Positions 1-8,691 of a stretch of DNA of 24,789 nucleotides are shown one piece after another. Every line of letters begins with the position of its first letter. Within the stretch, counting starts at the first letter, position 1. Both the position numbers and the translations under genes were made by a program. Source of the DNA: Caldilineaceae bacterium (GTDB lineage: Bacteria > Chloroflexota > Anaerolineae > Caldilineales > Caldilineaceae); the NCBI GenBank assembly GCA_028819675.1, contig JAPPKT010000116.1, positions 1 through 24,789 of the forward strand, read 5' to 3'. Below the pieces are notes generated by a model that was given only the letters and a program-made list of their open reading frames with translations, was not told the DNA's origin and did not search any database.

Positions 1-524
1 CCATAACCAGCTACTACGCCGATTTTGCGCAGAGCGGGGGCGTACTATTGGACCTGTGTATTCACGACATCGACTACCAGCGCTGGTGTTTCGGAGAAGT
101 CGAGCGTGTCTTCGCACGGGGAATGATGTACGCAGGTAAGGAACCGAAGGACCACGCGCTGATTACGCTGCGCTTCGCAAACGGGGCAGTTGGCCACATT
201 GAGGGAAGCTGGTCTTACCCCCGCGGGCACTCTGCGACCCGCATCGAAATCGCTGGCACAGGCGGGATCATTGAGTGGGACTCGCGGGCGCGGGCGCCGG
301 TGGAGGTGGCCCTGGCGCAGGAGGACGGTAGCCTGGCGTCGTCTGGAAGTTCACCGACGGCGCCCCAGCATGACCCTTACTATGCTGAGCTGGCACACTT
401 TGTGCGTTGCGCCGAGGCGAAAGAGCCGTTCCTGGTTACACCCCATGACGGGATGATGGCGGTGAGAATCGCACAGGCTGCAATCGACAGCCTGCAGTCA
501 GGAAAACCTCAGTATATCAGGTAG
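1..524 (+). CDS. Gfo/Idh/MocA family oxidoreductase, C-terminal part (cut by window edge)
   Basis: The reading frame (codons from base 3) is open to the left edge, so this is the C-terminal ~170 residues of a longer protein and the N-terminal NAD(P)-binding fold is missing. What remains is the C-terminal substrate-binding domain: the segment GGVLLDLCIHDIDY carries the conserved Asp and His of this family (pattern GGxLLDxxxHxxD). It is followed by the typical strand HALITLRFANGAVGHIEGSW and by a last helix region containing AHFVRCAEAKEPFLV. Such enzymes oxidise or isomerise sugars, inositols or related polyols with NAD(P) in the cytoplasm; the substrate is not predictable here. It ends in TAG, 132 bases before another family member on the same strand, which suggests a joint catabolic operon. 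The TTG near base 48 is internal and not a real start. Confidence 0.9.
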   Translation, partial: ITSYYADFAQSGGVLLDLCIHDIDYQRWCFGEVERVFARGMMYAGKEPKDHALITLRFANGAVGHIEGSWSYPRGHSATRIEIAGTGGIIEWDSRARAPVEVALAQEDGSLASSGSSPTAPQHDPYYAELAHFVRCAEAKEPFLVTPHDGMMAVRIAQAAIDSLQSGKPQYIR

Positions 525-656
525 CACAGTTCAATCAGTGGTCTTTGCAGTGGGTCCGATTCCGTTTGCGTGTTGCAACAGATTGCAGGTCGATACGGTT
601 CTGGATCTACTGCCGCAGCGATATAGTCCAATCCAGAGCAAGAGGAAAACCATTAG

Positions 657-1646
657 ATGTCAGACATTCGAATCGGCATGCTCAGCTTTGCCCACATGCA
701 TGCGGTCAGCTACGTTCACTTCCTTTCTCATATGGAGGGCGTAGCTATTGCAGGAATCTACGACGATGACTATGACCGGGGGGGCCGATTTGCCGCCCAG
801 TATGACGTGCCCTATTTCAGACGGGTAGAGGGTTTGTTGGACCAGGAGTTGGACGGGGTGATCATCTGTTCAGAGAATGCGCTGCATGCGCCACTGGTTC
901 TGCAGTCTGCCGGTCGTGTTGACGGTATACTTTGCGAAAAGCCCATTGCCACGACGGTGGAAGATGGGTTGGAGATGATTGAGCGCTGCAGGGAGACAGA
1001 CACGAAACTGCAGATCGCCTTTCCGATGCGTTTTGCCCCGCCGGTGATGGAGTTGAAACAACAGTTGGATGCGGGCGTTCTGGGTGAAATCTACAGCGTC
1101 AAGAGTACCAATCATGGCTCTATGCCCGGCCGCTGGTTTGTCGACCGCAAACTGGCTGGCGGCGGAGCGGTGATTGATCACACAGTGCATGTAGTCGACC
1201 TGCTGCGCTGGTTCTGGGACACGGAGGTTGAGGAGGTCTACGCCGAGGTCGGTCATGAACTGCTGCATCCAGGTCTTGGCATTGACGATGCAGGACTGCT
1301 GAGTTTCCAGCTGAAGAATGGCGTCTTCGGAACACTGGACACGAGCTGGTCGCGGCCGGAGAGCTACCCGACCTGGGGGGACGTGAAGCTGGATGTCCTC
1401 GGGGAGAATGGATTGATCAGTGTCGACGCTTTCGAACAGAACTTGCAGGTGAGTTCGGAGGAAGAGGGCAAGACTTTCTGGGTGAATTGGGGCAGCAGCG
1501 GCGACGAGGGACTGGTGGCTGATTTTGTTGACATGATCTGCAAGGACCGGGAGCCTTCTGTAAGCGGCGAGGACGGGCTGCGAGCATTGGAAGTTGCGCT
1601 GGCCGCCTATGAGTCGGCGAGGCGGGCCGAGCCTATACTGTTGTGA
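657..1646 (+). CDS. Gfo/Idh/MocA family oxidoreductase
   Basis: A 329-residue protein of usual family length. The N-terminal Rossmann part starts IRIGMLSFAHMHA, a GxxSxxH variant of the dinucleotide loop rather than strict GxGxxG. The catalytic-type EKP motif is at residues 94-96 (Lys95). The C-terminal domain has GGGAVIDHTVHVVD with Asp174, His178 and Asp181, the conserved active-site set. The ATG is preceded by AGAGGAAA at a suitable distance. The family performs NAD(P)-dependent oxidation of sugars or polyols in the cytoplasm. Its position just after another member suggests two successive steps, or two stereoisomers, of one pathway. Substrate unknown. Confidence 0.93.
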   Translation: MSDIRIGMLSFAHMHAVSYVHFLSHMEGVAIAGIYDDDYDRGGRFAAQYDVPYFRRVEGLLDQELDGVIICSENALHAPLVLQSAGRVDGILCEKPIATTVEDGLEMIERCRETDTKLQIAFPMRFAPPVMELKQQLDAGVLGEIYSVKSTNHGSMPGRWFVDRKLAGGGAVIDHTVHVVDLLRWFWDTEVEEVYAEVGHELLHPGLGIDDAGLLSFQLKNGVFGTLDTSWSRPESYPTWGDVKLDVLGENGLISVDAFEQNLQVSSEEEGKTFWVNWGSSGDEGLVADFVDMICKDREPSVSGEDGLRALEVALAAYESARRAEPILL

Positions 1647-1744
1647 TTGAAGAAAGAGAGATACTTGCTTCCTGCCCAACTGAGCGCAGAGGAATATACC
1701 GTTCGACATTTTTCCTAAGAAGGCACCTAACTCTCAGATGACAA

Positions 1745-2308
1745 ATGAGTCAAAAAACTGTCCTGAGTGCACGCAGAATTCTCCTTAGTGAGCCCCTCTT
1801 TTTCGACACTGAGACAACGGGTCTGGACAGATTCGCTGAGATCGTCGAGATCGGTGTTGTGGATGCGACCGGCCAGACAGTGCTCGATAGTCTGGTGCGT
1901 CCGAAGCGACGCATACCTGCCGACGCTACATCGGTACATGGTATCACCAACGAAATGGTGCTGGACGCCCCAACGTGGCCGGAGATCTGGCCAGAGGTGA
2001 AGCGTCTCTTTGCCGACCGACGAGTGGGCACATTCAATGCCGATTTTGATCTTCGCATGATGCGGCAGTCGCATGAGCAGCGTGATCTGCCATGGGAGGA
2101 TATGGGCGGGAGGGCCTTCTGCGTGATGAAGATGTACGCCCGATACTATAGTGAACTTGTAGGTGTCGGCAAAATAAAATGGCAGAGCCTGCAGCGCGCG
2201 GGTCAGCAGTGCGGCATCCCCTTGCCCAACAGTCACAGAGCAGTGGACGATGCGAGGCTGACAAGCGCCGTATTCCGGCACATGGCGGGGCGTGAAGATT
2301 CTCCATGA
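1745..2308 (+). CDS. DEDDh 3'-5' exonuclease (DnaQ/epsilon-like)
   Basis: A 187-residue protein made almost entirely of one exonuclease domain. All three Exo motifs are visible: FDTETTG (Asp21, Glu23), FNADFD (Asn98, Asp102) and HRAVDDA (His164, Asp169). This is the DEDDh class, which uses two metal ions to remove nucleotides from 3' ends. VHGITNEMV, typical of DnaQ-type proteins, is at about residues 64-72. It is a stand-alone domain: no UvrC, helicase or polymerase module is attached, so it could be a proofreading subunit, an RNase T-like enzyme or a repair nuclease. A TGA stands just upstream in frame, so the ATG at 1745 is the first possible start. Its stop overlaps the start of the Nudix gene by ATGA, indicating translational coupling. 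Confidence 0.9.
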   Translation: MSQKTVLSARRILLSEPLFFDTETTGLDRFAEIVEIGVVDATGQTVLDSLVRPKRRIPADATSVHGITNEMVLDAPTWPEIWPEVKRLFADRRVGTFNADFDLRMMRQSHEQRDLPWEDMGGRAFCVMKMYARYYSELVGVGKIKWQSLQRAGQQCGIPLPNSHRAVDDARLTSAVFRHMAGREDSP

Positions 2309-2895
2309 CCTGGAGAAGCCTACCCTCAAAGAGCAAAACAGTCGACCAGAAGTTGAAGGCGTTCCTTCGAGGGAGAACGCAGTTGGCTGAGGAACGCCTG
2401 GACTGGTCGGGTGGAGGCAGGGAGCTCGTACAGACTCGAACTACCTACGCGCTGACCCCGTCGGATTCACCGCCGTTGAGCCTTGTAACGTCCGTCAGGG
2501 CTATTCTGATGCGAGGCCCGCAGGTCATGGTAATGCGAGATCCTGACGGGGAGCATATCGTGCCCGGGGGACGTCTGGTTGTTGGTGAAGGGCTGCTAGA
2601 AGCCTTGAGGCGGGAACTGTTGGAGGAGACAGGCTGGAGTGTTCAGGGGGAACCAGAGCTCATTGGCCTGTTTCACTTCCATATCCACACACCAAAGCCG
2701 GCAGGCCACCGTTACCCCTATCCGGAATTTCTTCAGATGCTTTACAGGGCGGAGGCTGAGGACTATTTCCCGGAGGCTATGGAAGTAGACGGATTCGAGG
2801 TGGGCGCCGAGTTCCGGGCAATTTCGGAGGTTCGGCGACTGACTCTTTCTCAGGGCGAGGTCGCGCTTTTACGATTACTGCGCCGAACCATATGA
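2305..2895 (+). CDS. Nudix hydrolase
   Basis: A 196-residue protein with a perfect Nudix box (GX5EX7REUXEEXGU) running from Gly89 to Trp111: Gly89, Glu95, Arg103-Glu104, Glu107-Glu108, Gly110. The family hydrolyses nucleoside diphosphates linked to another group, such as damaged dNTPs, NADH, ADP-ribose or NDP-sugars, using Mg2+ or Mn2+ held by the Glu residues. The ~55 residues before the core do not resemble a known domain, and the substrate cannot be told. The start ATG overlaps the stop of the exonuclease gene (ATGA), so both are probably made together. A link to nucleotide-pool sanitation plus DNA end processing is an inference from this pairing. Confidence 0.9.
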   Translation: MTWRSLPSKSKTVDQKLKAFLRGRTQLAEERLDWSGGGRELVQTRTTYALTPSDSPPLSLVTSVRAILMRGPQVMVMRDPDGEHIVPGGRLVVGEGLLEALRRELLEETGWSVQGEPELIGLFHFHIHTPKPAGHRYPYPEFLQMLYRAEAEDYFPEAMEVDGFEVGAEFRAISEVRRLTLSQGEVALLRLLRRTI

Positions 2896-3218
2896 ATCCC
2901 GCCGGCACACAGAGCGGGTACGGCCTGGTCATCGCCTTTATGATTGTCGCCAAGAATCGCTTTCCAGAGCGCGGCAAGGATCCTTGATCTGACGGCGATT
3001 TGGCTCTGAGAGAACATCATGATCGACTGCCTGCCGGATCCGCTGGCAGATGGTAGAGCGGACGCCAGCCCATTAACTGCTGACGTCTTGCAGGCTCCGA
3101 TCAGTCTAAGATACGCGTAGGTCTCTCCGCCAGCAATCGCGAGAGCTGCGGATTTGCCAGCCCTAACCGCGACAGAGCTGCGAGAGAGAGCTGGCTACTG
3201 CACGGCAAACGGCCTCCT
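2896..3218. other. Convergent intergenic region, no gene seen
   Basis: This stretch of 323 bases lies between the converging Nudix and protease genes. No convincing ORF or RNA gene is visible. It holds a short inverted repeat CTGCC/GGCAG (3031-3049). It also holds an imperfect direct repeat, CGCGAGAGCTGCG at 3138-3150 and CGCGACAGAGCTGCG at 3168-3182, and GCCAGC (3129-3134) facing GCTGGC (3190-3195). None is followed by a T tract, so a classical bidirectional terminator is not evident. Confidence 0.5.
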
Positions 3219-4124
3219 TTACTTGCTCCGCTCCTCCCTTACCTCAATCTTGACCGATACTTTGTGCGGCGCGCCGCCGCGAATGATGTGCAGAATCGTC
3301 TCTTTGCCTGTCAAGTCGCTTCGCAGAGCAGCTGCCAAATCCTCAGGCGTGAGGATTTTTTTGTTTTTAAGGTTGACGAGAATATCACCCACGACCAGGC
3401 CTCCCCGTTCGGCAGGGCTGTCAGGGGTAACGGAGTTGAAAAGTACTCCCGTCTCCTGACGCAGTTCACTTCTCAGGGCAGGGGGTAATTGAACGGTCTG
3501 CACGCCCACGCCCAGGTAGCCTCTACGTACTGAGCCATGTTTCAGTATGGCTTCCACCGTTGGCTCGACGGTGGTGCGGGTCAGAGCGATGCCGCCATCC
3601 CGACTCAAGGCAGAGGTTGACATGCCGACGACGCGCCCATCTGCGTCGACAATGGGGCCACCGGAAAAGCCTGGGTACATGACAAGGTCGGCGCGCACGT
3701 AATGGCTGATCCGAGTTCCGCCGTGTAGACGCCAGTCCTCACCCAGGGCGCTGAGAATGCCCATGGAAGCCTGGATGGTTGAGCCCGGCCGGCCGAGGGC
3801 GAACACCATGGCGCCTACGCGCAACTCTTCTTCGGGTGACCATAGGGAGGCTGCAAGGTCGTCGCGGTCGATGCGTAACACCGCCAGATCAATGGCAGGA
3901 TCGCGTCCGACCAGGGTTGCATTCAGTTGGTCGCCGTCGGGCAGGGCGACTTTCACATCTTCAGTCCTGACAACGTGGTTAGCGGTAACGATAACACCTT
4001 CAGCTGACCAGACGAGTCCACTTGCGGGAATCCGGCGGCGGCCGTTTACCTGCACCACACTCTGCTCAGCAGATTCGACTACGGCCGCCATTGCATCAGC
4101 CATTGCCCTAAACTCTGTAGTCAT
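3219..4124 (-). CDS. HtrA/DegP-like serine protease (S1C) with one PDZ domain, no export signal
   Basis: A 301-residue protein with a trypsin-like domain followed by a PDZ domain. The catalytic triad is readable: His50 in TANHVV, Asp79 in DPAIDLAVL and Ser154 in PGFSGGPIVD. The PDZ domain starts near residue 203 (RRGYLGVGVQ) and contains SPAERGGLVVGDILVN. HtrA proteases degrade or refold damaged proteins, usually in the periplasm or on the outer membrane face. This one has neither signal peptide nor membrane anchor: the protein opens with a hydrophilic stretch and reaches the protease fold by about residue 20. The ATG has GGAG 7 bases upstream (4132-4135), supporting this short start. Either it works in the cytoplasm or is exported by an unrecognised route. 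It lies downstream of a LuxR-type regulator on the same strand, 209 bases away. Confidence 0.92.
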   Translation of the reverse strand: MTTEFRAMADAMAAVVESAEQSVVQVNGRRRIPASGLVWSAEGVIVTANHVVRTEDVKVALPDGDQLNATLVGRDPAIDLAVLRIDRDDLAASLWSPEEELRVGAMVFALGRPGSTIQASMGILSALGEDWRLHGGTRISHYVRADLVMYPGFSGGPIVDADGRVVGMSTSALSRDGGIALTRTTVEPTVEAILKHGSVRRGYLGVGVQTVQLPPALRSELRQETGVLFNSVTPDSPAERGGLVVGDILVNLKNKKILTPEDLAAALRSDLTGKETILHIIRGGAPHKVSVKIEVREERSK

Positions 4125-4333
4125 ATTTGTTCTCCATTAGAATCCTTCTTCTGAGAGGCGAAGCGCCATCAACAGTTAGTAAATCGTACGTTCTCAATGA
4201 TAGCGCGGAGTCACCTTCACTTCATCCGCAGATCTGACTGGATTATCCCGTCAGTTCGGGTGGGAAGGAGGCACCAAGCGCTGCTTGCCTGTTTCAGGCT
4301 GTGCGCCAGCGTCGGTCTGAGCGGTCGCGGGGG

Positions 4334-4984
4334 TCAGAGGGTGAGAAGCCCCAGCCTGGTGGCGAGGACGACAGCTTCGGTGCGGCTGCTGACGTCTAAC
4401 TTAGTGAGGACCGCTTGCACGTGGAATTTGGCGGTGTTCTCGCTGATGCCCAGTTGCAGACCGATGGCCCGGTTGGTCAGACCTTCAGCCAGCAGGGACA
4501 GCACTTCCAGTTCTCTGGGTGTGAGTGGTTCGGGGATGGACTGTTGGGAAGGCGCCGACGACATCCACAGAGGAGAAGCAAGGGAGGGGTCTGTAACTGA
4601 AAGACCTTCGGCGACAGAGTAGAGGGCGGCGTGCAGCTGACGCGCCTTGACACCACGAGGTAGAATTCCTGCAACGCCCATTTGACGCGCGGTCCCAGGA
4701 GAGTCGTCGTCGGGTAGCATGGCGATGACCGGCAGTCCGTCCTCGACCAGATCGGTTACTGTCTCCCAGACCTCAGTTGAATCATGAGCCGAGAAGTCCC
4801 AGCCCATATCCCAGACCAGGACGTCGGCGTTCCCCGTTTCTTCCTTGGTCAGTTGGGCCGGGGTCTCGACCAGGACCGCGACGATGGCCTGATCCAGATC
4901 AAGAATGGCCGCCAGGCCGTGCCTGCTCAGCGAGTCTTCTGCGAAGACTATTACGGTAAGCGAGTCCTCCTCGTGTCGTCGCAT
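4334..4984 (-). CDS. LuxR/NarL-type response regulator with atypical receiver
   Basis: A 216-residue protein. The C-terminal LuxR-type helix-turn-helix is clear (residues ~153-216): LTPRELEVLSLLAEGLTNRAI, then LGISENTAKFHVQAVLTKLDVSSRTEAV. The N-terminal ~125 residues fit a CheY-like receiver with an acidic pair near Glu16-Asp17 and a possible phospho-acceptor Asp59 in VLVWDMG. The usual Thr/Ser after the fourth strand is replaced (VIAMLPDDD), and the usual Lys of the fifth strand appears as Arg110 (GILPRG), so normal phosphorylation switching is doubtful. No sensor kinase is adjacent. The ATG has no Shine-Dalgarno sequence upstream, while a GAGGAG lies inside codons 5-6, so the exact start is somewhat uncertain. 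It probably controls transcription; targets are unknown, but the HtrA-like gene downstream is a candidate. Confidence 0.88.
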   Translation of the reverse strand: MRRHEEDSLTVIVFAEDSLSRHGLAAILDLDQAIVAVLVETPAQLTKEETGNADVLVWDMGWDFSAHDSTEVWETVTDLVEDGLPVIAMLPDDDSPGTARQMGVAGILPRGVKARQLHAALYSVAEGLSVTDPSLASPLWMSSAPSQQSIPEPLTPRELEVLSLLAEGLTNRAIGLQLGISENTAKFHVQAVLTKLDVSSRTEAVVLATRLGLLTL

Positions 4985-5108
4985 GGCGTGAATTTAATCA
5001 CGAGCCTGGATTCCTGTCTGTGGGAACGATATCAATGTCTAACGGACCCCCGTTTTGGGAGTAAGGTGTTCGCCGTCCCTGGAATCGGTTGGCGTGGTGC
5101 GAGCCAAG

Positions 5109-6311
5109 TCAAGCGAGATTGGAAAGTTCGGCCAGAAGACGGTCCGTCTGTTCGGGGCGGCCGACAGATATACGAATGCAGTTGTCGAGGCCGGGCTTCT
5201 GGTAGTAGCGCACGAGGATGCCGCGCTGTTCGAGAGCCAGCTTGAGAGCGGCGGCGTCTCCGCTCCCAGTCGTCCTGAAGCCCTCAACACTGCAGAGGAT
5301 GAAATTGGCGCTGGAAGGATAGGGCAGGAGGTACGGTACCTTTTGCAATGCTAAAAAGAGACGGTCGCGTTCCGCACGCATCTTCTCAACAGTCGAGAGC
5401 ATCTCGTCGACATAGCGGAGGCTGGCAAGACCGGCTACTGTGGCAGCTACGTTTACGTTGTAAGGTTGCTTGAACTTCCAGATGATAGGCATCATCCAGG
5501 CAGGAAAGATACCGTAGCCCAGTCTCAGGCCTGCGATGCCTGCGGATTTGGAGAAGGTACGAATGATGACAAGATTGTCGTGGTCCAGGACCCAAGGCGT
5601 GCGGCTTGTTTCGACAGCGAATTCAACGTAGGCTTCATCCAACACGACGATCACGGGGAGTTCCAACAGCCGCAACAGGTCCTCATCGGGCAGCCAGTTG
5701 CCCGTAGGGTTGTTGGGCGAAGTGAGAAAGAGCAGCTTGGGGCAGGCCGATTCAGGGTCTTGGGCTGCGGCGTCGACCAGATCACAGATTGCCTCGACGT
5801 CGATGTGGTAGTCGTCAGTTCGCCAGACCTCCAGGACTTCTGCACCGACCAGCTTGGCGTCGAAGCTGTACATGCCGAAGGTTGGGGGCGTGTTTATGAT
5901 TGCGTCGCCAGGGCCGAGAAACAGGCGGCAGAGATAGTCGAGGATTTCGTCGGTGCCGTGGCTGGGCAGTATCTGTTCGACGGGCACTGCTTTGGCTGCT
6001 GAAGCGGGGGATCCGATGCTTTCTTCAGTGTTGCCGGTGGCTTGCTGCTCGTCTTGCAGATGGTCTGCCAAGGCCTGCCGAAGTTCGGTCTGTTGCGGGT
6101 CTGGGTAGACGTGGTAGTAGGCGTATTCGGCCAGGGCTTCGGAAACGGCAGGGTGCGGGCCGTAGGGGTTTTCGTTGGCGTCCAGCTTTACTATTTCGGC
6201 AGCGGGAATGCCGAGCCTCTGGCTCAAGACTTCGAAAGGTTGAATTGGTGTGTATTCTTCCAGGCCGGCAAGGTGCGGGTTAAGGAGCGTCTGATACGTG
6301 GAGGCTGCCAT
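5109..6311 (-). CDS. hisC: Histidinol-phosphate aminotransferase
   Basis: A 400-residue PLP-dependent fold-type I aminotransferase that converts imidazole-acetol phosphate and glutamate to histidinol phosphate in histidine synthesis. Seen in sequence: [13 protein letters not shown] near the N-terminus, the SPNNPTGN motif (Asn201), LDEAYVEF (Asp225, Tyr228), and the PLP lysine Lys255 in [17 protein letters not shown] with Arg263 following. The C-terminus has the substrate-binding Arg in [11 protein letters not shown]. It starts at ATG overlapping the hisD stop (TAATG), so it is translated together with hisD. An odd feature is a ~24-residue polar, Ala/Ser/Glu-rich insertion at about residues 86-109, just before the SHGTDEILD segment, which makes it longer than the usual ~350-360 residues. 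Confidence 0.94.
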   Translation of the reverse strand: MAASTYQTLLNPHLAGLEEYTPIQPFEVLSQRLGIPAAEIVKLDANENPYGPHPAVSEALAEYAYYHVYPDPQQTELRQALADHLQDEQQATGNTEESIGSPASAAKAVPVEQILPSHGTDEILDYLCRLFLGPGDAIINTPPTFGMYSFDAKLVGAEVLEVWRTDDYHIDVEAICDLVDAAAQDPESACPKLLFLTSPNNPTGNWLPDEDLLRLLELPVIVVLDEAYVEFAVETSRTPWVLDHDNLVIIRTFSKSAGIAGLRLGYGIFPAWMMPIIWKFKQPYNVNVAATVAGLASLRYVDEMLSTVEKMRAERDRLFLALQKVPYLLPYPSSANFILCSVEGFRTTGSGDAAALKLALEQRGILVRYYQKPGLDNCIRISVGRPEQTDRLLAELSNLA

Positions 6312-7675
6312 TAGGATGGTTCGTCCTGTCTGTGGAATGTCGGATTGAGCCGGCGGCTCACTGCGGCGGCGTGGCCGCCTAGACCTTCTGTGCGCGCCAG
6401 GGTCTCAGCGGCGGGGCCAATCGCGGCCAACGCCTGCTCATTGAGGCCGATGAGGCTGATCAGTTTGACGAAATCGGTGACGTTGATCGGGCTGGCGAAA
6501 CGGGCCGTGCCACCCGTGGGCATGACGTGGCTGGGGCCGGCGGTGTAGTCGCCCAGCACTTCGAAGCTGCGTTCGCCGAGGAAGATCCCGCCGGCGTTTT
6601 GGACGTGGTCGACCCAACGCCAGGGGTCTTCGACGAGGAGACATAGGTGCTCGGGGGCGTATTCGTTGGCGAGCGAGAAGGCCTCGTTCATGGAGTCGGT
6701 GACGACGATGCCTGCCCCGCGTCCAAAGGTGGCGGCGGCGATCTGGTCTCGCTCCAACTCCTCCAATTGGGTGTGAACCGCTGCCTGAACCTGGTGCGCC
6801 AGTTGGCGACTTGGCGTCAGGAGCACGGCGCTGGCCAGGATGTCGTGCTCGGCCTGGGCCAAGAGGTCGGCGGCGGCCAATTGCGGATCGGCTGACTCAT
6901 CGGCAATGATGACCGTTTCGGTGGGACCGGGCAGGCCGTCGATCCCGACGAGGCCGAAGAGCTGCCGTTTGGCCAAGGTCGTGAACAGGTTGCCCGGCCC
7001 ACATATCTTGTCGACGGCGGGGATGGTCTCGGTGCCGTAGGCCATTGCGGCGATTGCCTGGGCGCCTCCGGCGATGTAGACGGCATCGACGCGGGCAATC
7101 AGGGCTGCAGCCAAGGTAACTTTATCTGGCAGGCCGGTGTCCTTTTGCGGAGGCGTGACGACGATCAGCTCCGGAACGCCGGCGACCTTCGCCGGGATCG
7201 CGGTCATCAGTAGCGTGCTGGGCAGGGGTGCGGTGCCGCCGGGAACGTAGATGCCCACGCGCTCTATGGGCCGCACGAGCTGACCTACGGTTCCTTCGTG
7301 GTCGTTCTGAATCCAGCTCTGGTTTGGCTGGCGGCGATGGAAATTCTCGATGCGTTCGGCGGCGAGCGCCAAGGCCTCACAGACCTTGTAATCGAGGTCA
7401 GCGGTCTCTTGCAGGATGGTCTGGGAGTCAACGTGCAAGTCGACGAGCTCGACTTCGTCCAGCTTTTTTGTCCATTTGCGCACGGCGGCATCGCCATCGG
7501 AACGGACCTCCGCAAGGATACGGCGGACGGCTTCGTCGGGGCCAATGCGTGAGCCAAAGATGCGCTCATTGGCGTCAAGCATTTCGTCAGGCAGGTCGAA
7601 TGCGTCCCAAGGCTGGCGGCGCAGTATCGAGTTGCGTGCAGCATTGGCATCGAGGATGGGAAAGAAGTTCGTCAT
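6311..7675 (-). CDS. hisD: Histidinol dehydrogenase
   Basis: A 454-residue protein matching HisD over its full length. The enzyme oxidises L-histidinol to L-histidine in two NAD-dependent steps with a bound zinc. Visible landmarks: [10 protein letters not shown] near the nucleotide region, the [18 protein letters not shown] stretch, [21 protein letters not shown], the zinc-ligand segment LLAQAEHD, the catalytic Glu-His in [30 protein letters not shown], and the late His in [12 protein letters not shown]. The stop overlaps the hisC start by one base (TAATG). Upstream there is no Shine-Dalgarno sequence, but a TAAAAT hexamer ends 9 bases before the ATG, so a very short or absent leader is possible. 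The remaining his genes are not in the window. Confidence 0.96.
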   Translation of the reverse strand: MTNFFPILDANAARNSILRRQPWDAFDLPDEMLDANERIFGSRIGPDEAVRRILAEVRSDGDAAVRKWTKKLDEVELVDLHVDSQTILQETADLDYKVCEALALAAERIENFHRRQPNQSWIQNDHEGTVGQLVRPIERVGIYVPGGTAPLPSTLLMTAIPAKVAGVPELIVVTPPQKDTGLPDKVTLAAALIARVDAVYIAGGAQAIAAMAYGTETIPAVDKICGPGNLFTTLAKRQLFGLVGIDGLPGPTETVIIADESADPQLAAADLLAQAEHDILASAVLLTPSRQLAHQVQAAVHTQLEELERDQIAAATFGRGAGIVVTDSMNEAFSLANEYAPEHLCLLVEDPWRWVDHVQNAGGIFLGERSFEVLGDYTAGPSHVMPTGGTARFASPINVTDFVKLISLIGLNEQALAAIGPAAETLARTEGLGGHAAAVSRRLNPTFHRQDEPS

Positions 7676-7684
7676 TGCAGTTGA

Positions 7685-7690
7685 ATTTTA
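7685..7690 (-). promoter_or_regulatory. Possible -10 element giving a near-leaderless hisD transcript
   Basis: On the minus strand TAAAAT lies 9 bases before the hisD ATG. With normal spacing, transcription would begin only 2-4 bases before the start codon. There is no Shine-Dalgarno sequence in the 32 bases upstream of the ATG. No good -35 hexamer is found at 16-18 bases, so this is a weak call. Confidence 0.25.
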
Positions 7691-7739
7691 CAGTCAGGGT
7701 AATGGGGACTGGAATTGTATTGGGCCGACAGGTTCCAAA

Positions 7740-8528
7740 TCACTGTCTCATGCGTTCTGCGTCTTCCATTCTGCCGAGGACAACGACGATGTCTTCTTCC
7801 TTGATCTGAAAGCTGGCGCTTGGGCTGACAATCAGGTCGTCACCTCTGCGGACGGCGATCACAGACAGGCCATATCTTTGGCGCAAGCTCAGCTCCGACA
7901 GGGAATGGTCCCACGTGCTAGGCGGGGCCAGGAGCTCGACGACACCGACTTCGTTGCTCACTTCCAGATAGTCGACGAGGTGTCCGACGGCCATTTTTCG
8001 CCCCAGACGGCGGCCAGCCTCATGTTCTGGCAAGATCACCTCGTCTGCGCCTACCTTTAACAGAATCTCCCTTTGCGTTATTGTCAGGGCCTTGGCGATG
8101 ACGCGCTGAACGCCGAGTTGCCTCAGGAGAACTGTGGCCAGCAGATTGTTCTCAAAATCGGTACCGATGCAGACGAGTCCGGTGTCGAAGGTTTCGACGC
8201 CGACCTGGCGCAAGGCGTCGATGTTGGTCGCGTCCAACTGCACGACGTGGGGGAGTTCGCCGCTGAGCGCCTGCACGCGGCTATGGTTCGAGTCGATGGC
8301 CAACACGGTGCAGCCGTTTTCGACAAGGGTTGTTGCGACGGCAGTGCCAAAGCGGCCCAAACCGATGACGACAAACTCCGACTCCCGGCCTCCTCTTTTG
8401 AAGGGCGAGTATTGAGCAGGCCCAGTGGCGGTCCGGTCCTCCTCCGTTGTGCGAGCCGGGGCGGACGATCGTGCAGCGAAAGGGGACAGAAAGCGGACAA
8501 GGCGGCCAAGGAATCGATGAATCGGCAT
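7740..8528 (-). CDS. TrkA/KtrA-type RCK potassium-channel regulatory subunit
   Basis: A 262-residue protein from the ATG chosen here (an in-frame GTG at 8558 would add 10 residues). After a ~50-residue extension it has an RCK_N Rossmann domain with FVVIGLGRFGTAVA (GxGxxG at residues 56-61) and Asp79 at the end of the second strand, typical of NAD(H) binding. An RCK_C domain follows (about 180-255), ending KEEDIVVVLGR. Such proteins gate Trk/Ktr potassium uptake channels on the cytoplasmic face in response to nucleotides. The matching membrane subunit is not in the window. The N-terminal extension is basic and partly hydrophobic (HRFLGRLVRFLSPFAAR), unusual for KtrA. It stands 64 bases upstream of hisD on the same strand. 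Confidence 0.88.
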   Translation of the reverse strand: MPIHRFLGRLVRFLSPFAARSSAPARTTEEDRTATGPAQYSPFKRGGRESEFVVIGLGRFGTAVATTLVENGCTVLAIDSNHSRVQALSGELPHVVQLDATNIDALRQVGVETFDTGLVCIGTDFENNLLATVLLRQLGVQRVIAKALTITQREILLKVGADEVILPEHEAGRRLGRKMAVGHLVDYLEVSNEVGVVELLAPPSTWDHSLSELSLRQRYGLSVIAVRRGDDLIVSPSASFQIKEEDIVVVLGRMEDAERMRQ

Positions 8529-8691
8529 TGAACGATCTCTGATAACGGCGGCAGACACTTTTGGAACAGATGACTTGCCCGATGCCCGGACGAGAGTCTA
8601 TAGCTGTGTACGCGTGTTCGTTGCCATAGTGTTTCTGACGCTACTCCAAGCTGACTTTCAGCCCGTTCAGTCGGCGTGGAACAATTAGCGC

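Noticed and set aside
870..1709. Long 279-codon ORF on the minus strand
   Set aside because: It lies opposite the well-supported oxidoreductase at 657-1646, has no family motif, and is a shadow of that gene's codon pattern.
3354..3369. T-rich run suggesting a terminator
   Set aside because: It encodes Lys-rich codons of the HtrA-like PDZ domain on the minus strand.
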